Shown piece after piece: positions 59,901 through 64,000 of a stretch of 64,000 nucleotides of DNA. Each line of letters starts with the position of its first letter. The stretch's first letter is position 1. Source of the stretch: Asterias rubens (Eukaryota > Echinodermata > Asteroidea > Forcipulatida > Asteriidae); assembly GCF_902459465.1 (NCBI RefSeq), contig NC_047081.1:9887883-9951882 (forward strand), read 5' to 3'. Made by a program: the position numbers and the translations under genes. The notes under the pieces were generated by a model. The model ran no database searches and was not told where the DNA came from. It worked only from the letters and a program-made list of their open reading frames with translations.

Positions 59901-62900
59901 AGTTCATAGCTCATCCTCATCCCCATTATTGTTCTTTTCAGTTCATAGCTCATCCTCATTCCCAGAAGGCTATCATTGCGCAGTTCTACCAGAATCTTCT
60001 GAGCTGGAACGAGAAGGGTGTCCTGCATCAAATTTTGCTCGCACTTTTGGTCATTCTGGGGTATCCAATCATCTGCATGCTCTACATAGTCTTCCCGTTC
60101 CCAAAGGTTGTGAAGTTCACCAGACTGCCGTGAGTGTGACACGTTAGGCCAAAAAAAAACCCCAAAACATTGATCGTCCCCTCCCTCATCCTTGTTTGAG
60201 GCCGCATACTTTTTTTTTACTTTCTTGTTTTTCCACCTTTTCTTTAACAAAAAAGACAAATTTTCTGTGTATTTCTCATTAAACTTAGCCTACTAATCTT
60301 TTAAGAACTTGTAACTACATATAAAGTAAGTAGTGACTTTTAAACTGAAGAATTGGTGGCCAATTTGAATAAACATGGTTGTCAGCCACCTTTGGAAGAA
60401 GAAAAAATGTAAAAAAATAAAAATGCCCTCATCCTCCTCTTTAAAAAAAACCCCGAACTCAACTGGTATTTCTTTTTACCTGGCCTTAGCTATAGGTACA
60501 CACTTTTTCACAATGGTAGACATTTGCCCTATGTTTAAAAAAAACGGTTTGATGTACGATCGGCCCCCGGGCCACAGAAATGTAAATATCAAGTTTAAAC
60601 CCTCCCAAGGGCATTCATATAATGCATTTTGATCCCTTTTATAGACACGTTCACTTGTAATGATATGTAATCGGACTACTCATAATGTAAACTTACAATA
60701 CACCAAAAGGTAAACTTTTGACTTCCTTAAAAAAAACTGTGCCGTCATTGTCACGGTTCAATTCAGTAGGCCTACACTAAAAAGTCACGTTGAGGTTTAG
60801 GATGGACACATTTACTAGGGTAGGCCTATTACTTTGTGTAGATTTGTATATTTGCACCGAAATCAAACATTGCAGTTTTACCTAAAAAAGGCTAATTCAA
60901 CTCTTCTTGTTTTGAGGCCAACTGTAAAAAAAGTATTATTCTTTTGCAACTTCAATGACCAATATTGAGCCCAATTTTTCACAGTTTTTTTGGGGGATGC
61001 ACCAAGTGAGAATACTGGTCTTTGACAATGACTACCAGGTAGTGTCCGGGGTGGATTTCACAAAGAGTTAAGACTAGTCTCATCTTGAATTTGGTTGTGG
61101 TGCCCATTAGGACTTTGAATATCTCCTAAGACTAGTCCAAAAAGACTAGTCCTACATTAGGACATTATTCCCAACTCTTTGTGAAATTGACCCCGGTGCC
61201 TTTACACTGACCATTACCAAGCGTTCTGATAAACAGTACTGATGAATTCTGATCTTTCTTTCTGACAGGTATGTAATGATGTTGATGAAGGCAGGGTCTG
61301 GCTTCACCTTTTTGGTGTTTGTCATCGCAGCTAGCGTCATAGATAACCCTGAAACAATAGACACCCTCCATTGGCTCATTCTTATTTGGATTATAGGTAA
61401 GTGATATATCCAACCCGTTTTGGGACTTCGATATTGGCTGGCTGGTAATTTAAGATTTTGCATAGCTGAATGTCAAACTCCTTAGCTATATTATGGCCAA
61501 AGTTGTTTCTTGTAAGTTTGTGTGGCAGGATATTGCTCTCAACGGAGATTCCGTCCTCCTTATGGCGAACTGTGCATATATTTTTTGCCGATAGCGCCCT
61601 CTTTCGAATCTTCTCCTGCAGCCCATACTAATTTCCCATGATGGGGGACATCCTTGCGGACAGATTTTCCTGTGACACCTGCTCGAATATACTTTTAATC
61701 GCGCAAAACTCTAGTGATTATAGTGGTGCTAGCAAAAAATGTCATTATTTAGACCAGCACATGACGTGCATGCACCACGTTACTCCACGGTAACGCCCAC
61801 ATACTCATGCCTCCCAAAACGCGCGCGTACAAAGGTATTTTGGAAGTAGGCCTAGTCTTTATTACAATCCAATTTAATAGAGCAGGTGTCCTAGGGAAAT
61901 CTGCGTCCTCTTGGAGCCTCAGTACCCCACTTGGTGTTGTGCGCCCTCAAGCGTTGCTGTGGCTTACAACACTGTTGTAACTTGTTGTGCGCGACGTTTG
62001 ATCTCTTCGTTTTGGCATGAAGGAACAGGTTTTGGTGAGTCCCAAGCACTCTGAACAATTCCTTGTTCGTGTTTATCAACTTGGAGGGATATCTTGGTAT
62101 ACAGGTACTTTATTATGATGTTTTGTTTTAAATCTTTCATAGTTCCATATATTTTTGGGGGGGTTGGATGCGGTTAGTGATCGACTGTTTGTTATGATCA
62201 TCATTATGATGTTGTATTGTTGTGTAGTCAATGCTGATTAATTTACAATGTAATGTTCTGTTGTGTGCTACTTTTGCGCAGTTCGCGCCTGCGATGATTG
62301 TATGAAATGTACGATTGTATACTGAGCTGTGTACACATTTAATCATCATTCCTACAGGAAGTCCAGATTCTGTAGCTAAAATGTGACGACAAAACAAAAA
62401 ACATTAGTCAGGCCCCAAAACATTGGTCATGCCAATTTTAGAAGTGAAGTTAGGTCTAGGATCGTCATGACATCAAGGGGATGGGGTCTGGGGCCAGCTA
62501 ATAAAAGCAAGGGCCTGTGATTGTTTTTTTAAATCTTGATGCTCTGTTGTGCAATATGTAGTAACTCCGGCCAGCAAATTAGTTATGAAATTTATAGTTG
62601 CGTTACCCGCTGCTAAAACATAGGATTCGAATTGCCTCTAGTTACCGGGCAATCTCGGAAGTCTAGTTGGTAAGACACTGCTCTAGAATTGCAAGGGTCA
62701 TGGGTTCCAATCCCACTCGAGTAATGCCTTTGATATTTTTTAACAGGGTTTGGGGAAGTACTGAGTTTACAGGGCTAACACACATCGGTGTATGGGTAAC
62801 TAAAATTAAAAATGATTTTTATTGGTTTACTCTCTAATAAATTGATGCATTTTTCTAATGTTTCCCCATATTATTATAAACGATTGTTTGTTTTTCTCTG

Positions 62901-64000
62901 TTTCTCCTGCCCATCTCCCCCCATCCCCAAGGTTTAATGTGGATGCATATCAAGATCATAATGAAACAAGGAAGAGCGAGTTACATATCAGACAGTTCCA
63001 ATATCCACGAGGCAGTTATTATAATACTTTATCTCACAGTGTTCTTTCTACAGTGGAGTGGGAGATTTGATGTAAGCTTCCACATTCTGTAATCTTTTTT
63101 TTCCATAATGTTTTCCCTTTCCACATTCTGTTTTCCCTTTCCACATTCTGTAATGTTTTTCCCTTTCCACATTTTGTAATGTTTTCCCTTTCCACATTCT
63201 ATAATGTTTTTCCCTTTCAACATTTTGTAATGTTTTTCCCTTTCCACATTTTGTAATGTTTTCCCTTTCCACATTCTGTAATGTTTTTCCCTTTCCACAT
63301 TCTGTAATGTTTTTCCCTTTCCACATTCTGCAATGTTTTTCCCTTTCCATATTCTGTAGCCTAATGTTTTCCCTTTCCACATTCTGTAATGTTTTTCCCT
63401 TTTCATATTCTGTAATGTTTTCCCTTTCCACATTCTGTAATGTTTTCCCATTCCACATTCTGTAATATTTTTCCCTTTCCACATTCTGTAATGCTTTCCC
63501 TTTCCATATTCTGTAATGTTTTCCCTTTCAGATTCTGTAATATTATTTCCTTTCCACATTCTGTGGCAGTCGGTTTTCTATTTCCACAATCTCTGGCAGG
63601 AAAAACTGTTGAACTATGGTTAAAAACTTGGTTAAAAACTGAGATGGAGCAGAATGCATTTCAAGAAAGTTAGCTTTAAGTTTTGAAAAACCCCTATGAG
63701 ATAAAGTTTTGAAATCACTCTGAGATATTTGTTGTACATAAATTTTGTATGATTTTCCTTTCAGCTGGTGCAGTTTGTTCGGCCACAAGTTTATAATCGC
63801 TCTACCCGTGACGATATAACATTTGCAGACAACGAACCGAACTCCAATGTCCAAAGCCATGTAACTTCAGTCCTTAAGGGTCTTCAGGGAAGACTGAACA
63901 GAACGATCATAGAGGGCGTGTCCGGGATCATTGCTAACACGCTCTCTCACTGTCGCCAAGTTGGCTCCCTGAGCGACGTTGTTGACTCGGGTGCAGCAGC
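56910..64000 (+). CDS. Divergent TRPC-like cation channel, gene 2 of a tandem pair (3' end outside window)
   Basis: Exons: 56910-57237, 57556-57680, 58161-58268, 58680-58964, 59253-59360, 59942-60129, 61269-61396, 62932-63071 and 63765 to the window end. Exon order and intron phases match gene 1 throughout; exons 3, 5, 6 and 8 have identical lengths. Shared blocks include LLTEWxEHGW/RDWRNEE, IPLGDALIRAI, TPLVLAAQRNN, IYRALSQPA, EMLGESSSTEE, ILALFRYHNTDKYRN, FIAHPHSQKAIIAQFYQN and S1-S3. Intron 1 uses a GC donor. The visible part of exon 9 begins the enlarged S3-S4 loop, with NRS and NRT sequons. S4, the pore and the C-terminus lie beyond the window. The start codon is the first in-frame ATG (GAAACAAAATGG) and aligns with that of gene 1. 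Confidence 0.86.
57238..57243 (+). other. GC-AG intron donor (intron 1 of TRPC-like gene 2)
   Basis: The coding sequence ends TATATAG and the intron starts GCAAGT, the standard context for the minor GC donor class. The leftover G joins AT of the next exon (57556) to give the same Asp-Val as gene 1, whose equivalent donor is GTTAGT (41439). No GT nearby preserves frame and homology. Confidence 0.75.
57318..57505 (+). mobile_element. Half of a long-hairpin element
   Basis: Only the right arm is present (GGAAAACCACGCAAATTCG … GATCCAAGGCAACGTGTCCC). It is in intron 1 of TRPC-like gene 2. Confidence 0.6.
59650..59860 (+). mobile_element. 'GGCCCAATTTCATAAAGCTG' element beside the exon-6 acceptor array of TRPC-like gene 2
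   Basis: TGGCCCAATTTCATAAAGCT at the left, TTTATGAAATTGGGCCAAG at the right. The right end touches the first tandem acceptor copy at 59861. Confidence 0.65.
59861..59941 (+). repeat. In-frame tandem duplicate acceptors before exon 6 of TRPC-like gene 2
   Basis: Copies start at 59861, 59903 and 59942 (spacing 42 and 39 bp, both multiples of 3). They read FIAHPHSHLYCSFQ, FIAHPHPHYCSFQ and then the exon FIAHPHSQK. The first copy abuts the end of an inverted-repeat element (TTATGAAATTGGGCC), which replaces its pyrimidine tract, so it is probably weak. The second has a full TTGTTCTTTTCAG. Confidence 0.82.
61050..61200 (+). mobile_element. Inverted-repeat element with 'TTTCACAAAGAGTTAAGAC' ends
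   Basis: GGTGGATTTCACAAAGAGTT to AACTCTTTGTGAAATTGACC, with several AGACTAGTC motifs. It is in intron 6 of TRPC-like gene 2, about 70 bp before exon 7. A related piece is at 51198-51315. Confidence 0.6.
62645..62800 (+). repeat. tRNA-derived SINE-like element (second family, second copy)
   Basis: AGTCTAGTTGGTAAGACACT (box A) and GGGTTCCAATCCCACTCGAG (box B) are followed by TAATGCCTTTGAT and CACATCGGTGTATGGG, matching 8640-8835. It lies in intron 7 of TRPC-like gene 2. Confidence 0.62.
63078..63570 (+). repeat. Minisatellite of about 24-25 bp, roughly 20 units
   Basis: The unit is close to TTTTCCCTTTCCACATTCTG plus TAATG, varying by single bases and T-run length. The array starts within about 8 bp of the donor of TRPC-like gene 2 exon 8. 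Reverse-strand open frames over it are a by-product of the repeat. Confidence 0.9.

Noticed and set aside
63029..63559. 176-aa reverse-strand frame of MWKGK-type repeats
   Set aside because: It is the translation of the intronic minisatellite; no start context, homology or composition of a real protein.

Overview
The window is animal genomic DNA: spliced genes with long AT-rich introns and dense short inverted-repeat elements. The proteins and repeat style suggest a marine deuterostome, most likely an echinoderm (sea-star-like). That placement is inference; nothing here proves the species. All recognised genes are on the + strand.

Layout. (1) 1-13258 is the 3' half of a KAT6-type MYST histone acetyltransferase. 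The window opens at the end of its MYST zinc finger; nine coding exons complete the catalytic domain, a basic linker, an acidic region and a very large Met/Ser/Pro/Gln-rich terminal exon. A long 3'UTR follows, to about 15.5 kb. (2) 17756-26298 is a complete ten-exon carotenoid cleavage oxygenase (BCO1/BCO2/RPE65 family, 559 aa) with all four iron-binding histidines. A DR1 nuclear-receptor-like site lies just upstream of its start codon. Exon 5 is preceded by four 118-bp tandem decoy copies of its own splice acceptor and 5' end. (3) 26.3-41.1 kb is repeat-rich intergenic DNA with no convincing protein gene. It holds a hAT-like element with a target-site duplication and a loose group of exon-like segments at 35-38 kb. 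(4) 41132-52174 is a complete, divergent TRPC-like cation channel (14 coding exons, about 1033 aa) with an enlarged S3-S4 loop and a long coiled-coil tail. (5) 56910-64000 is a tandem paralog of that channel, cut by the window end inside coding exon 9. Exon order and intron phases match gene 1 throughout the visible part.

The most unusual signal is a repeated architecture: short tandem duplications that copy 'intron 3' end + splice acceptor + start of exon'. In both TRPC-like genes they lie before exon 6, have a 39/42-bp period and stay open in frame, so acceptor choice could add 13-aa blocks just before the first membrane segment. In the oxygenase gene the 118-bp period shifts frame, so early acceptors would give a premature stop. 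Exon 6 and its upstream array are about 97% identical between the two channel genes over the first 146 nt, while exon 5 is far more diverged, which suggests gene conversion.

The rest is mostly inverted-repeat (MITE-like) families. A roughly 380-bp family with GGACACTATTGGTAATT ends occurs about 20 times, alongside several long-hairpin families, tRNA-derived SINE-like pieces and minisatellites.

The three gene families have unrelated known roles (chromatin acetylation, carotenoid/retinoid metabolism, receptor-linked cation entry). I see no evidence that they form one functional system.
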